Part shown: positions 25,881-39,081 of the stretch, piece after piece
Layout of the letters: each line of letters starts with the position of its first letter
Position numbering within the stretch: position 1 is the stretch's first letter
NCBI GenBank assembly: GCA_947462335.1
Contig: OX381704.1
Span: 22,832,442-22,896,441, forward strand
DNA: 64,000 nucleotides
From: Harmothoe impar
Lineage: Eukaryota; Annelida; Polychaeta; Phyllodocida; Polynoidae
Direction of reading: 5' to 3'
The notes under the pieces: model-generated
The model's input: the letters and a program-made list of their open reading frames with translations, nothing else
Told to the model about the DNA's origin: nothing
The model's database searches: none
Made by a program: the position numbers and the translations under genes

Positions 25881-28751
25881 CTGGCAAAAAAATCAACATT
25901 TGAGGTATACCATGTGAAAAGTCTATAGATGCTATTAGTGGTTCACAACCAGACACTCCCTAGGGGCTGCTCTGTAATCGAAGACAAGAAAAACTGTTAA
26001 TGGTGGACCAATTTAGAATATGCTTTCCATAGTACATGGACAAACTCAGTATCAGTTTAAAAGAGTTTTTAGAGGTACTTCATAGGGTTTTAAACACAAA
26101 AAAACAGACACAGTCGAGTACTTTATAGCTGGATGTTTTATTGCTGATGTTGTACAAGAAAAAATGTGGAGCTGTTGGTATAGCGTTGAATAGATATCGA
26201 CGTTTCGAGTTAATTCATAACTCTTCTTCAGGAACTTCAGGAGTTTTAAGAGGTATTCCCAAAAGTAGCCATAGAGCTTATAACAGGTGCATTAATTTGC
26301 ATCAACCGCTGTTCCATCTATATCAAATATGCACCACATAAAAAGTAGATAAAGATATCCATGTCTCAACAATTCCCATTTCTCTTTTGGTGTCCTAACT
26401 CTGACTCCTTATATGTGTAGGAACCAATGCATACATTAGTAATAGAAATGTGTATCTCCAAGTTGGTTTGACTGCGCAGTATTCAACCTTCAATATTCGA
26501 ATAGATCTGTGCTGTTTTACAAATTCTCCATTGGGTCCCCTATCATGATATGTACATTTATGATGTCCAGGGCAGAGGTGATCATTAGACCATTTTACCT
26601 GCCATTGTTAGTGGCAATCTGAGTAGACATGCATCCATGATACAGTAAAATGTCCAATATGGTACATACATGCATTAGTAAGCGTATTGTGGACCCGGAA
26701 TTGTGGAGGTGGGATGTGCACCTGCTTTTTGTTGCAGTTATTATCCCACTTCAAAATAATCATGGCAAAACAAAGGTTGTGTCACTATTCATATAGACTT
26801 GTATATAGGTATACAAAGGATATATTGTTACAGAAGCATATTGATTTGGCATATAACAGCTGGGTCAAAAGAGCAATTTTAGATGTCAGCGAGCAAATGA
26901 TGACCGGCTCTACATACAGCTAGGTCTGTGTAAATGAAAGGCCAGCCAAGAGAATCATGCCAGACCAAACAAAGCTGACTAATGAACTGTATTCATCACT
27001 GAGCAAAAGGATAATTGATTCATGATATAGCATGCCAGGCTTTGTTAAATAAGAAAGAGAGGAAATTGTTTTGGGACACTGTTCCTGACAATGTCCACAA
27101 TGAAGGGGAAAACTGTTTTAGGTTCAAATTAAAACTTGCAAACAGTACTGGAGATTTCAAACTTTAAATGAAAAGAAATCAAAAAACTTGCTTTAGTCTG
27201 GGTAAACTGAAAATGCTTCAATCCTTTAATGTCCCTCAATAGAATCCAGGTTAGTTTGATATGACCAGGAAGCCCCTGAAACATCCAGCATCCAACATCA
27301 GGTGGCAGAATCTAATTACATAAATCAGCTTTGGTGGCAGTCCTGCTTCTGTAGAAAGCAGTCATAGACTAATCTAATGGCAAGTGTTGGCAATGTGCAC
27401 CGTTAGACTGTACTACAGTTTGGGGCAATAATAGCAGACTTCCTGCTAGAACAATAGAAACCTGTTGCATTGTTTCATGGGCATTCAGGTCAGGGGCATT
27501 CACGGCAGGCATACTGCTATCAATTAATGCCATTGATAAGGTGTATGGCCTCATACGCACATTTAGCAAACGTAAATGGGCAATGCAGATTTGGTTACCC
27601 AAATATGTCATGATCCTAGCTATTTATAGGGAAATTCTCACAGATAAGGTTAGGGTCTAGACTGATATTGGTCCCGATCTCAATATATTTTGGTCATCTT
27701 AAGTCTTAAATCAATTACAAATCATGTTACAGCTTTCCTACAGCTAGAGAGCTCACCATATAACAGGTGAAATAAAGAGAGGAAAAGCATATGGACTACT
27801 ACGTTGTGACACCAGTATTGAGAAAACATAAGGACATGGGGATCAAATGGATACTCAGGCATACAATACCCCTTCATCCACTTGTACACACCTTACACAC
27901 AGGATGCATCCTCATGTCCCAGCCACACACAAAGTGCTAAGGGCAAGAGCTGCTCTACAAGTATTATCCATGCCCATGGGGCAGCCCACTGTGAATCAAA
28001 CGAATTATTGATGTATGAGAGACAATGAGGGGCCCTTGAGTGGGACCCTTAGTAGGAATGATAGCAGCAATATCAACAATACAGTGGGTTATTTGACAGC
28101 ATAAAATAGGAACTGCCAATGCTTTCAGCAAATGTAATCCGACGGAACTTTCCCCCCAGGCTTTCCCACTTCCCACCAAAGAAAGTGGCTTGTGCATATT
28201 GAACAGCTCGTGATATGGCAATGCTTTTCCTCCTTTGTGCTAAACATAGTTTAGTGTTCATTTAACATGAAAGATTCTTGTTTCACATAGGCAGTCCAGT
28301 GTCGGGAATCATACATCATGGCAAGAGTGTCTCAAACCTGTAGGGTCAGCATTATCTGACTGTATTAATGCATCTTAACAACAAAGGACATATAATATTG
28401 AGGCGCCTTATAAGTGCTAACAGGAAGGTCCTGATATCACATTGTTAAGAGTTTGTCAAATTGATGGAGACGCTTTGTAGAGAGAGAATAAAGCGGTGAG
28501 TTCCCAAAAATCAGACATATTCAACTTGAGTATCCAATGGTGTTGATTTTTCAAAATAATAGCCTTAGCTTGCCGATAAAGTATTATTATTACATTAGAT
28601 CTGGTTTGTATTTCATTTATAGTAGATGTATGATGTATGATGTTTGGTCTGTCCCTTATTGAGGTTATTCTTGTTCATAATAAATCTCAGATAAATCTGG
28701 GCTGTCTTTAGTCAGCTTTCTGACAGAGAATGTCTTGTATAATTGCCATGA
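25881..28751 (+). repeat. Young tandem duplication, copy 2
   Basis: Second copy, head to tail with the first. It is longer mainly because of a 163-bp Penelope-like insertion at 26078-26240. Small differences include loss of 'attgctaagcaa' near 27296 and a short 'atgatgt' tandem gain near 28630. The end runs into sequence ('gacagagaatgtcttgtata') that array-B units at 33.4 kb also share. Confidence 0.9.
26078..26240 (-). mobile_element. Penelope-like element fragment with decayed hammerhead core
   Basis: On the minus strand, 26236-26193 reads 'ctgaagaagagtt' then 'aactcgaaacgtcg', the signature found at the ends of Penelope-like retroelements, where CTGATGA and GAAAC-GTC form a minimal hammerhead ribozyme. 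Here the first box is CTGAAGA, so one core base differs from consensus and activity is doubtful. The 15-bp word 'gagttttnagaggta' at 26063-26077 and 26241-26255 is a target-site duplication. The insertion is absent from the sister copy near 23390. Confidence 0.75.
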
Positions 28752-29189
28752 CCTTTTGCTTATATAAGACAGAAAATGCGATATATTTACGAATGAGGGA
28801 CAGGGTGGCTTTATTGACAATAAGGTTTAGGAAGTAAGTGAAGCAATTCGATTATGGGAATATTGAATCCACAGAGGTATGAAGAATATGAAGAAGGATT
28901 GATGAAAAGAGGTTGACACTGTACAAGACAGGATTATGTAGATATCATCCTTCCAGAAAATAGGTAGGACTAATTATGTTGACAGATGGAGTAGGCTTAC
29001 AATCAGGCACATCAACTGTTTGTTGTTTCTGAGATGTTCATATTTGGCACAGGCATTTTCATACTATGGGAGTTATCAAGCATCTTGTCAGAAATTGATA
29101 CAGCTCACAACTATTCCTTCAATTAAATAGCATTTACGTGTATTTTGGTCCCAGTGGACGTGGATCATTCTTTATGAGCATGTTTAAAA

Positions 29190-29530
29190 CCCTTTAAGGG
29201 CTGCTGCTGCCTCTGGGCAGCATCTAAAATACCCTTGAAAAACCGCTGCTGCCATAGGGCACCAAAATTGCTACACTAAGGCAGCAATACCACTAAATTA
29301 CAGCTCCTGCTATGAAACAAAGAATAATAATTTTTGAATGAATCCAAAAATATTTAACATAATTACAACATCCCCTTGTCAAAAAGGAGTAAATTCTGTC
29401 TCCAGTACAAGTTATTTTACTCCTTATCCACTGTCCCAGGGAGCATATACTTGCAAATTTGCATATTTCCATGGCATAGGGCCGGTGGTTAAGTCCCAAA
29501 TGACATTTTTCAATGCCAGCAGTGAAAGGG
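29190..29530. mobile_element. Decayed TTAA-type MITE
   Basis: Begins 'ccctttaagggctgctgctg' and ends 'gaaaggg' followed by TTAA at 29531-29534. The left TTAA has mutated ('tttaaaaccc'). Same terminal pattern as the intact element at 6958-7402, with a 'ctgctgc'-rich interior. No coding capacity. Confidence 0.6.
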
Positions 29531-32500
29531 TTAAGAACATTGCTTTTGCATTGCCCACTGCGGTACCCGATGAAGGATGATTGAGTATTATTTCATACTA
29601 GAAGGATGATCGACTTGTTTTTTAACAGAAAAGCCTGTTTAACTACCAGGCCCCTGGATAGGTGGACAGGGTATTAAGATTTAAACAGGTTCAAATAAGT
29701 GTAACTCGGACACTTCAAGTAAAGCCTAGTTGGAATTCATAGCCGCCTGATTTTGAAGAGGCCAATACATAAAGCAATTGTCTGCATTTCCCATTCGGCC
29801 TGGCATGGAAATAGAATCCAAAATTGATGGATTTCTGGTGGTACTTGACAAAGCATAGTACCAAAGCTCCAGTATGGGAATATTGTGTGTGGTAACTGGG
29901 TAAGCAAAGAGTAAGTGGAAAGAGTGGTCACGTTGGTCTTTACTGCCCCTTTGCTCACTGCAAATTCACAGAAGTAGACTTTGACTCCGTTGGAATAGCT
30001 TTACTAATATTAGCAGGGGAAACCTAGTGCTGATGACAATCGGGAGCGGAACGCAGCATTAGAGATACTTTTGGGAGATTCTGAGTATAAATGCATCGAT
30101 TTAAGGTTCCACAAAAAAGTTCAGTTAATGTGCTAGTAAGGAAGAAATTCAATATCATTGCTATACTACCCAACATTTCTATCATACTATACAATATGAC
30201 TTACAACAATTAGCTATTTACTCTTTTCTGCATTTCGTCCATACATCGTGAGAAGAACTCTAAAACTAAGCTCTGTGAATGCCATTAGCAGTACTCTATT
30301 TCACAGTCAGACACTCCCGCAAGGGCAACTTTAAAATAACATCATTTACCAGACCACTAGCAGTTTTACTCTATTTCAGCAATATCAACAATACATTAGG
30401 TTATTTGACAAAATGATATAAGAACTTTCAATGATTTCAGCAGGTCTCATCCTACTGAACCTTTTCCCAGGGTTTTGCACTTTCGACAAGGGATGGGCGA
30501 ATACATATTGAAGCATTTACCTTTTCAGATAATGTGTACTTGAGCAATATGGTTGGCTGTACACATGTTACCTTTATCTATTTCCGTTCTAGATGACATT
30601 GACACAGGCTATTGAGTTACGGTTTGAATAGCCACTTAATGTCCTATTTCAAAATGACCAGCTACTCCCCCTCTGCCGCATAAAAATGTTTTCTAGCAAA
30701 ACCACCAACCTCGCTACACATTCAGTAATTTTACACAAAAGTTATGGCTGATATTACTAGTAGCATGAGATTTTCTGCATTATATTCCAGACATATCTAT
30801 CTTTTCATTGAGGGGTATAATATTATGTACAATGTATATTTTATGTAAGGGGTAAACACCCTGTATCATAGCTGTGGACCAAACCTGGTAACAGGTCTGC
30901 CCCCTGATGGACCATGTCTGGCCTATTTACCTGCACTGTACAGGTGCTGCCTTCTTTTGCTTTCTTCCCCCGCAGAATGTTCACTTGTGAGGTCAGTGGC
31001 CCAGAAAATGGCGCCCCCCACAGTTGCATGTTATTTTCTATATTTAACTCATGAAATGTACAACATTCGGATGAATGTCACTCATAAATGTGTAATAGAA
31101 TCACAGCTGCTTTGAAACAAACTTGGTTGAAAATGTGATCATCTTTTCTTTTAAGCTAAATACCGAACAAGAACAAGAGAAGCTTACTGCATTGTGTGAG
31201 GAGCATTCAGGCAGGGGAAAGATTACCATTAATGTCACGGACAGAGCATAATACATCATCAGATTTTAGCTAGCCTTATAGGTATACAACAGTCAATGCA
31301 GCATTACTAACCCAAGTACATCACAACCCCACCTATTATTAGTGAAATCTAACAGATGACATCAGGGGCTGTTTTGTTTCAGATCCTGACCTCAGTATTC
31401 GAAAAGTTTGGTATAGCTTTCCTATAACTAAAACTCCTGCCATTTCACACATGAAGTAAAGAGAGAAAGATACTATGGACTGCAACATTGTGGCACCAGT
31501 ACTTGGGACAACATAAGGACATGGGGATCAAATAGATATCCGAGCATGCAATACTCCTTATCTACTTGTACACACCTTACACACCAGGGGGGATGTCCCA
31601 TCCACACACAGATTGCCCAGGGCAGGGGCTACTGTACAATCGCTATCCATGCCTATGGGACAGCCCGCTGTGAGCTGAAGGAATTATTGATGTATGAGAG
31701 ACAATAAAGAGCACTTGAGTGGGACCCTGAGTAGGAATGACAGCTGCTATATCAACAGTACAGTGGGTTATTTGACAACATAAAATAGAAACTGTCAATG
31801 CTTTCAGCACTGTCTAATCCTATTGAACCCTGCCCCAGGATTTTCCACTTTCCACCAGAGATAGAGGCGTATACATATTGAGCAGCTTGTGCTGTGACAT
31901 CAGAGGAGCAGAGGCTATATGCAGAAGTAATACTCTTGATCGTTCCCCAGTGCGCTTTTTATCAAGTGAAGTGCTCATTTAACATTTAAGGGCCTGGGTG
32001 TTCAAGTCAAATAGAAGGAGCGACTTTGTAGAGAGATAGAGCTGTGACTTCACAGTTGACATTTCCAGGCAGTTGAGAAGACCGCCAGATACTCCTTGAG
32101 TAGAATGCAAATTTGCATCCTTTGCATATTTTCTTGTTATAGTTTCATCAACATTGACATCTGACATTTGACAGAACAGGTCCTTTGTTGAACTAAAAGT
32201 CAACCTTCAGGGATATAGGGATGAAGGAAATGGTTTGGAACTGGTCCAAAATGTGTTTTGAAGCCTCATCATGTGATGCACCAATAGATAGCCCCAGTGA
32301 GTAACCCTTAGGAGATGAACCAACCTCATTGGTTCATCATCCCTCAAATAGTTAATGACTAGATGGTGACACATTTGAGCATTGTCTTATTATTGTAAAG
32401 GCCTGTGAAATGGATATCCTCGCCCAAGAATTTGATTCATGCCTCACCTCGATCCAGATGGCTGAATTCATGAGCCCAATTGTCTCTCTGATTCATTATG

Positions 32501-34900
32501 AAAATAAAATGAATTTAGAACCAACTGTGAATTATACTTAATTTTCATCCTTCGTCCGGTACCTTGAACAACAACCGTCTAATAGGAAAGCCTCATGTTA
32601 CATTCTCGAAAGAGTCCAGAAATGAAACCAAACATATCTCCTCCTGAGAATATTGCTCTAAGCACAAATCACTCTGAGGCATGGTAGTTTAAAGTATTGA
32701 GCAGCACAGAGTATTGACATTTACCTTGGCCTCAGGCTTGCACTATTTTTATATTACAGGTGGTCTGGGTCAAAGTTATAGTAATGAAGAGGTTTTAAGG
32801 TTGTGTACCTGACTAGACGTTAATGTTTTATTGGTGACATTTATAGTAGATGTAAGATGTTAGTTCTGTGCATCATCACAGGTTATTCGTTTTTATTGTT
32901 CTCAGCTGGTCTTGTACATTAAAAGAGCATTATCTTTAGATTAAAAAGCCGTTATAAATGATCAAAGCATTTTTGTCCAGTGATATATGTGGGAGCCCAG
33001 ATGGACCAGCATAGGGAAACTTTTCATAAATACATTGTAAATATTTCAAAACATGCTGACATCTGATTTTCCTTCAGAAATCACCATTTACTGTAATTCT
33101 TATAGTTTGTGCTAATAAAGTGGAATAAATCTAGACATTTTGAACCCGGGCTGACCCAACTGGGCTCCCAAACATGGCTCTGGAGAAAAAGCACCATAAC
33201 CCAGATATCAGCTTGATATGGGCAAATCAGCTTGCCCAAGTAAAAATACATACGTGCCCTACTAAGCAATGTTCACTGGGAAATGCCGGCCATACCAAAC
33301 AAACTGTCACTTTTTACAGTTATGTATTTTCCAATCATTGTTACATCAGATTAATTTGGACTGTCTTTCATTAGCTTTCTGACAGCCAGTGTCATAAAGG
33401 ATTGTCGATCCCTTGAACGAGGGGGAAATTGGAAATATACATGTGAACTAGTGACAATAACTTATGCGCACAATAGGTATCAGGAAGTAACTGAAATTAC
33501 CTTTATAGTAATATTAATCCGCGGACGTGGAAGTCTGACCAATATGAAGAAGGATCTATGTCAATACAGTGATCATACTGACACTGTACACAACAAAGGG
33601 GATGGTGTGCATCCCTCACTTAGTCGGGCATATGAGTAGAAAACACAAATATGATTTTTTTTTGACATTTTGTTCATAATTTGATGGTAGTGGCTAATGT
33701 TTCCCCTGATACATACTGTATGCACAATCTTGACCATGCTCGGACATGCGTATCTTATGTACACATTCACCACTCACGTGAGAGGTACAGTGGGTGTAAA
33801 CAGCCGGAAATAGTTGTAATTGGATTTCCTGACGCTTCCCTCGCTGCTAAATCACCTTTGAAAGGTGCGTGAAAAATGATTGAAAATTGAGATTTATCTC
33901 ACCGAGTGGGGCCGAGTGAGATACAGTCTATGGTCCAGTGAGATAACCCTCATTTTGCATGACTTGAATGACTCCTCCACATTAATTAATGGCATGTGGA
34001 TGTGAATGTATTTGAATTTCACAAACCCAGCTGCAAAATCGATTTTAATGAGAGCCATTGGACCATGAATGATGGCGTCATAGGATGTGAAATACTCATG
34101 ACATTGCTGGCTGTTAACATCATGAGAACATGAAATAATGTCTCATCTAGAGTAAAACAATTGGAGTAAATGATAGTATCGAAATTACAGCAGAAACAGA
34201 GCTGACTCATGGTCGCGGTTTTGAATTCCATATTTTCTTAATAACAAAAAGAAGGAGTTTGACATGAATGTTCTAGGCACACACACACGAAAAGCAATAT
34301 TCTGTATTACTTGTGTACATGACTTATTAGTATGGGACTTGAATGTCGCTATAGATAAAAAGGCTACTGTACAATACGCAGACTATGTAAATGGTATGGT
34401 GTGGGGAAAAACTGGTGCAGTCCTTATTGCCCAGGCTCAGGTGTATTTCTACATAGGTATAATTTGATGTAATCCACCATCATTATCAAAATTATAGTTA
34501 TAACAGACAGTAAGGTTTGTGGCTATGGCCACAACTAGTGCCTGTACTGGAACCTCCTCCCGTAGCCCTTGTCGAACCCGTATCCGTACACGTTCATCAT
34601 CGACCTCTCTATTATATAATGTATGTACAAAGGATCTATCTACTGAGGAGACGTAGTGGTTTTGAATTATCCTAGCGAGGTCAACAGGACATACCAAAAT
34701 GTCCAGCAGCCAAATGAAGAATAATACACGCATACATACAGCTACAGGTCTATGTAAATAAAATGCCATACAGCAATATCAGACCGTGCCAAACCAAGCC
34801 ATCCAGCAGCCATCTCAGACCAAACAAAGCCAACTGAATTCAGCACCCAATCATAACATAATTGATCAATTATAGGCTTATAGCTGCCAGGTCTGTACTA

Positions 34901-36409
34901 TAAAGGGTGTATAGCGTGGTATCGATCATGAAATGTTTCTCACGGTCTGTGAGTGATCTAGCAAATAGAGTATGTTCAGTCATTATAATAGTCAATATTT
35001 CTTTAGTATAATGACAGGATATAACTTTAACAAGTTCCCAAAGGATATGACTTTACTCAATTCTAACATGTACCAGCAGGGCGGACATAATCGTGCACGA
35101 GCAAAACAAACAATCTCAGGCCTGCATCATTATGTGGAGTAATTACTACGTATAGCAAACAGGGGGAATCACGACTGGATGTCACCTAGTATGATGAATA
35201 CGTGCAGGTTATGATTGACGTGTTGGTTATCCCCCACCCTGTTAGCACACCACCTATCTATCATGTCCCACCTGAGGGTGGGGCAGGCTTTATCTCCATG
35301 TGCACCATGTGAGCCCTCCACAGGGCCATTCTGAATTCCTTGGCATCTCTCCCAAGGCAACATTTGTCAGGCGGAGATTGCCCTCCTCCTGGGTTAGACA
35401 GGTCTCTGGTCAGGGGTCGTCATGACAACGTCTATATTGTAGCACTAGCCCATAGCTAAATAACCCCCCCCCCCCCCACCTACATGAGGACCTGTAGGGT
35501 CATGTCCATCTGACCAGCCACTGCAATACAGAGGTGAGGTGTCTCCATTTGAAGATGTTGCCACTAGTATTAGTGTAGCCATCCTGGATTTCTCATTAAC
35601 AATCACTTTTATTGCAGCCATTTTATACCGATGCCTCTCATTGGTTTTCTTTCTCATCCAAGATGTATTACGATTGCTGTAAAACTGATGCTCTCATCAG
35701 TGAACCATAGTGATGTCCCAAATCTTACTGCTCCTCCACCAAGAGTCGGATGGAGTGAGGACTGTAGCACTCAGGGTCTTTTATAGCAGAGCTCGGAGCT
35801 CGCGGTCCAAATCAAACATAAGAAAGGAGCAACAACTTGCTGCTTCCAAACCAGCGTTTGGATTTCATCATAACTTGGGGGGGGGGGGGTGTATGCAGGA
35901 AGAAGCTGAGACTAGTAAGATGCTCATTTCTAAAGTGCACTTCAGACCTTCCATCTGATATTGCAACATCTCTCTCTCTCCCTTTTTTGTACTTACACAC
36001 ACAATAATGGGATATTGAAATGACACCTTTTCTCGTGTGTACCATTATGTTTGCAAAGCTCCAATCTCGAATATGGGAAATATAGGAGATATGAGAAATA
36101 ACTAAATATCATTTTTTATCAGATTGATTAAGGGTTAATAAAAACGGAGCTAGGCCCCCTATGATCAAATCTGCACTACAATCCTGTATGTTCAAATTGA
36201 GCGGCAGGTATTCTACAGATACATGGGACTACTTGTGTTAAAAGTGCAATTACATATATATTTTGGTTCACTGGGTCTCAACTTCAAAGTCAGCATACAG
36301 TTTGTAATTAGCACTGGCAGGCCTTCCTGGGTGTGGCCTTGTCAGAAAGGTGTCTACAGCTCTTTGATCCCGATCTAACTTCAGATAAACACAGAGAACA
36401 CATGAAACC
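34901..36409. other. Mostly unassigned; C and G runs
   Basis: Aside from the candidate exon at 35272-35405, I see no gene here. Notable composition features are a C-run at 35464-35478 and a G-run near 35878-35889. Both can cause assembly length errors. Confidence 0.35.
35272..35405 (-). CDS. Candidate exon, unknown protein
   Basis: On the minus strand a 134-bp segment reads open with coding-like composition. It runs from 'DLSNPGGGQSPPDKCC' through 'AKEFRMALWRAHMVHM' to a Pro-rich end at a CTCAG|gtggga donor. The acceptor side (ccag, 35409-35406) has a poor pyrimidine tract. Incoming phase would be 2 and outgoing phase 1. The + strand of the same DNA is also fairly open, with one TGA near 35316, so strand is uncertain. 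No family is recognised and no partner exon was found. This could be a chance GC-richer island. Confidence 0.2.
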
Positions 36410-37441
36410 CTACACAGAGAGAAGTAAAGGAGTCGCCACGACTCTAACAGCCAGAGTCACAGTTTGTCTCCCACGTGACACCTGTAGAGGAGAGTTAAAT
36501 GAGTTTGACTCTCTGTTCCTGAAGAGTCTACAGCAGTTGACCCATCAAATGAGGGGGGGGTCAAAATTGAATACATGAGTGCATGCAGGTCAGGTGGATT
36601 GTGTATTTATGCCAAGGAAATGTGGGGGCAATAGGTGTATATAATTAGGGGACAGGCCAGGTGAGGCCTGCTAGAGGAGTGAGAAGGTGAAGTTATTGTC
36701 CAACAGAGCAATAACAAGACCTGTTTTCATGTCCACCTCTCTCCTTGTGAGAGAGTGCTAAGTTATATCTGCCTCACACTACACTCTGCAGACCATTGGC
36801 CATTTACATCAAATTAGATGCCAATATTATAGGTCTATGTAATAGTAAGCAGTGCCATAAATCATATCTCAGACAGCTAGTGCCCAGCCTTATGGTTATT
36901 TCCCTTGCCCACAAATATGGTGACTAACCTCTATACTATTGATGTTCTTGGAATGTATTGTTTAGTTTATCATCACATTTAATTCAAATAGGTTGACTGT
37001 AAAAGCTTTCCCATTGACACTCCTTAACCACACATTTTAGACATAGTCGACCTTTCTATAAAGAATCAAAACTGTATAGCATGTAAGAAATGTCTGAAGT
37101 ATTGATAGTGGCCCTGGCTTGTGGGTGCCACTGGTACCAAACTAGCATTGGTTGCCCCATCAGGTGGTTTCATAGACAACTATTATCAGAGTCAACATAT
37201 TTTTTATTTGACTCTTCATGGAGTGTCAAACTACTAATGACTCTGCTTTGGGAAGGGTCAACTGCACTTGACTCTGCACTGATAGAGTCAAGAAGTAGAG
37301 TCAATTTGTACAAGGGGCAAGGGGTATGACTGGAATAGCTGTGGCCCCTCTACCAGAGTCATCACGACTCTGCTACCAGAGTCAACTAGAGTTGACTATG
37401 GTAAAAGAGTCATGGTGACTCATTTACTTCTCTCTGTGTAG
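36410..37441. mobile_element. 1-kb TIR element with gagtca sub-repeats
   Basis: The left end 'ctacacagagagaagtaaa' (36410) and right end 'tttacttctctctgtgtag' (37441) are perfect inverted repeats. Next inside are 'ggagtcgccacgactct' and 'agagtcatggtgactcat'. The interior right half is filled with gagtca/tgactc words (about 37170-37420). Frames inside are short and lack transposase motifs. A non-autonomous DNA transposon; the target duplication is not clear. Confidence 0.75.
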
Positions 37442-39081
37442 TCATCTATGAATTATGCACATGCCAGACAGGCCAACAGAAGTAATAGTAGGGCTTCCAG
37501 TACATTGGTTGAATGTTGAGATACCCTGGTACCCCTGGCTCTCCCACTGCTATCCTGTGAGGTAGCCCAGTTATACCAGGGTAATGCTGGAGCTCACAGA
37601 AGAACTCTCTTGTACGAAGGAGTGATTCTCAGAGAGGCAATTGTGACTAGACATGGGTACGGTACCACCCGAATCGAGTCACACACAAGAGATCCAAGCC
37701 AACCCTTATCGTATCATCAAGACGGGACCAAAAGGAGACCAAACTAATTTTAACCCTTCCTCATCCTGCTTGGGGCAAACACGTTTGAACCACTCTCGCT
37801 GAGGGGCTGAAAAAATGTTGGCATCCCCACCTGTTGTTAGGAAATGGCCACATCCTTGGCAAGATAGAATATGGGAAGTAGCAAGCTGGAAGGTATGGAT
37901 CTGAGAGCAGCGGGTCGAATGGGTCAGGGCAGTAGCCAGGATTAAGGCTCATGCCTTAGAACAATCTTGATCCCGAGAGGTTTAGCCTGGCCATAAACCC
38001 TGGGGTATGCAGGACTATGGGCTGAACACCCAATGCTTGGCGTGCTTAGTGCACCCTATAAGGGCCGTTTAGTGCTTTCATCTGCTATGCCTCATTTTAT
38101 CTATTTCTTAGCATTTTATTAAGGTATACAAGTACAAGCGTATTTGTCGTCATGGTGCATGAATGCAGCCGTAGCGAGTCACCAGAGCTGCATTGATGCA
38201 TCATAACGAGCACGTAGAGTTGCCAGAGCTGAATTGATTAAAACACTAAGCAGTGCTTAAATGTTTAGTACGCCCACCGTACATCCTTTGCTCTCGATCC
38301 CAAACAGAACAGAAACCAGATATGGAACCAGAAATTAGGATTGTAAATCCAACATCATACATTCTGGTTCCTGTTCACTGGTTCCAACCTACCAGCAAGG
38401 ATTGGCTAAACCCAGCAAAATGCAAGTTCAATGTCACAGTGGTTGTCACCAGAGCCTTCCTTCGGAGGAATTTGGGAACAAGAGTATACATCCAGTTGCA
38501 AGCAGACATAACTGTGTATATGTGGGCTGTCACCTGGGTCAAAGTCTGAAAACAGATGGGGTTGGGCCAAATAGAGTATGTGTTTGTTTGAGGTACAATG
38601 GTCAAAAGATTAGGATGTAGGTCTAATTTGCCTTGATATCTTACTAACATAGACCTAGTTATCTAAGTATCCGGGGCCGCAGCTTTTGAATGCTGGTACG
38701 AAATGTATCAACTAGAGGAATACCAAATCGAATCGATAAGTTGCATGAAAATGATAAAAGTGGGCCCTAATTCTCCGGGAATGGTCGGGTAACCTGAAGC
38801 ACACATGTCTTCTCTGCCTTGGGGTATACAGTTCAAGGGTTCAACCAGATCAGGCCTATAGCAGTCGAGTATACAGAAACATGCCCCTTCCAATCAACTA
38901 AGTGTTGCTATTCAACTCACTATCATTTAACTTGCCCCCAGTGGGCTTATTTCAAAATAAGCTATTAGTAATGCTGTAGTACTGTAAGGAGGCCTATGGC
39001 AAGGCCGTGTACACTCCCTGGGCTAAAACTGGTAAGTTAACTTATCCTAATCCGATTTTTAACCATTCTTTCCCTTTACAG
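37442..39081. other. Unassigned stretch with overlapping short frames
   Basis: Around 38250-38650 all three + frames and one minus frame are open for 60-100 codons. One + frame is cysteine-rich (about 38400-38620, with 'CVYVGCHLGQ' and 'NRVCVCLRYNGQ'), but no clean acceptor/donor pair defines an exon. Near 38000-38240 are words ('gtgcatgaatgcagc') shared with the TTAA-type element family. Confidence 0.25.

Larger units (their letters stand above)
18440..34900 (+). repeat. Array B: diverged tandem/segmental duplications
   Basis: Blocks recur across this interval in a broadly conserved order. The block marked by 'cagcaatatcaac' plus 'cagtgggttatttgacag' is at about 18725, 25226, 28065, 30378 and 31748. 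The 'cttccagaaaatag' block is at about 20300-20560 and 28800-29000, and in weaker form at 33480-33600. The 'ctttgctcact' block is at about 22450-22640 and 29880-30070. The 'cagacactccc' block is at about 23270, 25960 and 30310. The 'agaccaaacaaagc' block is at about 24110, 26965 and 34820. Most copies are old. One pair (23.2-28.75 kb) is nearly identical and listed separately. No open frame is conserved among the old copies. Confidence 0.65.

Noticed and set aside
24529..27611. Pair of matching 80-codon minus frames at 24529-24771 and 27369-27611
   Set aside because: They match only because the DNA was recently duplicated; the few differences change amino acids, and older array-B copies do not keep the frame.
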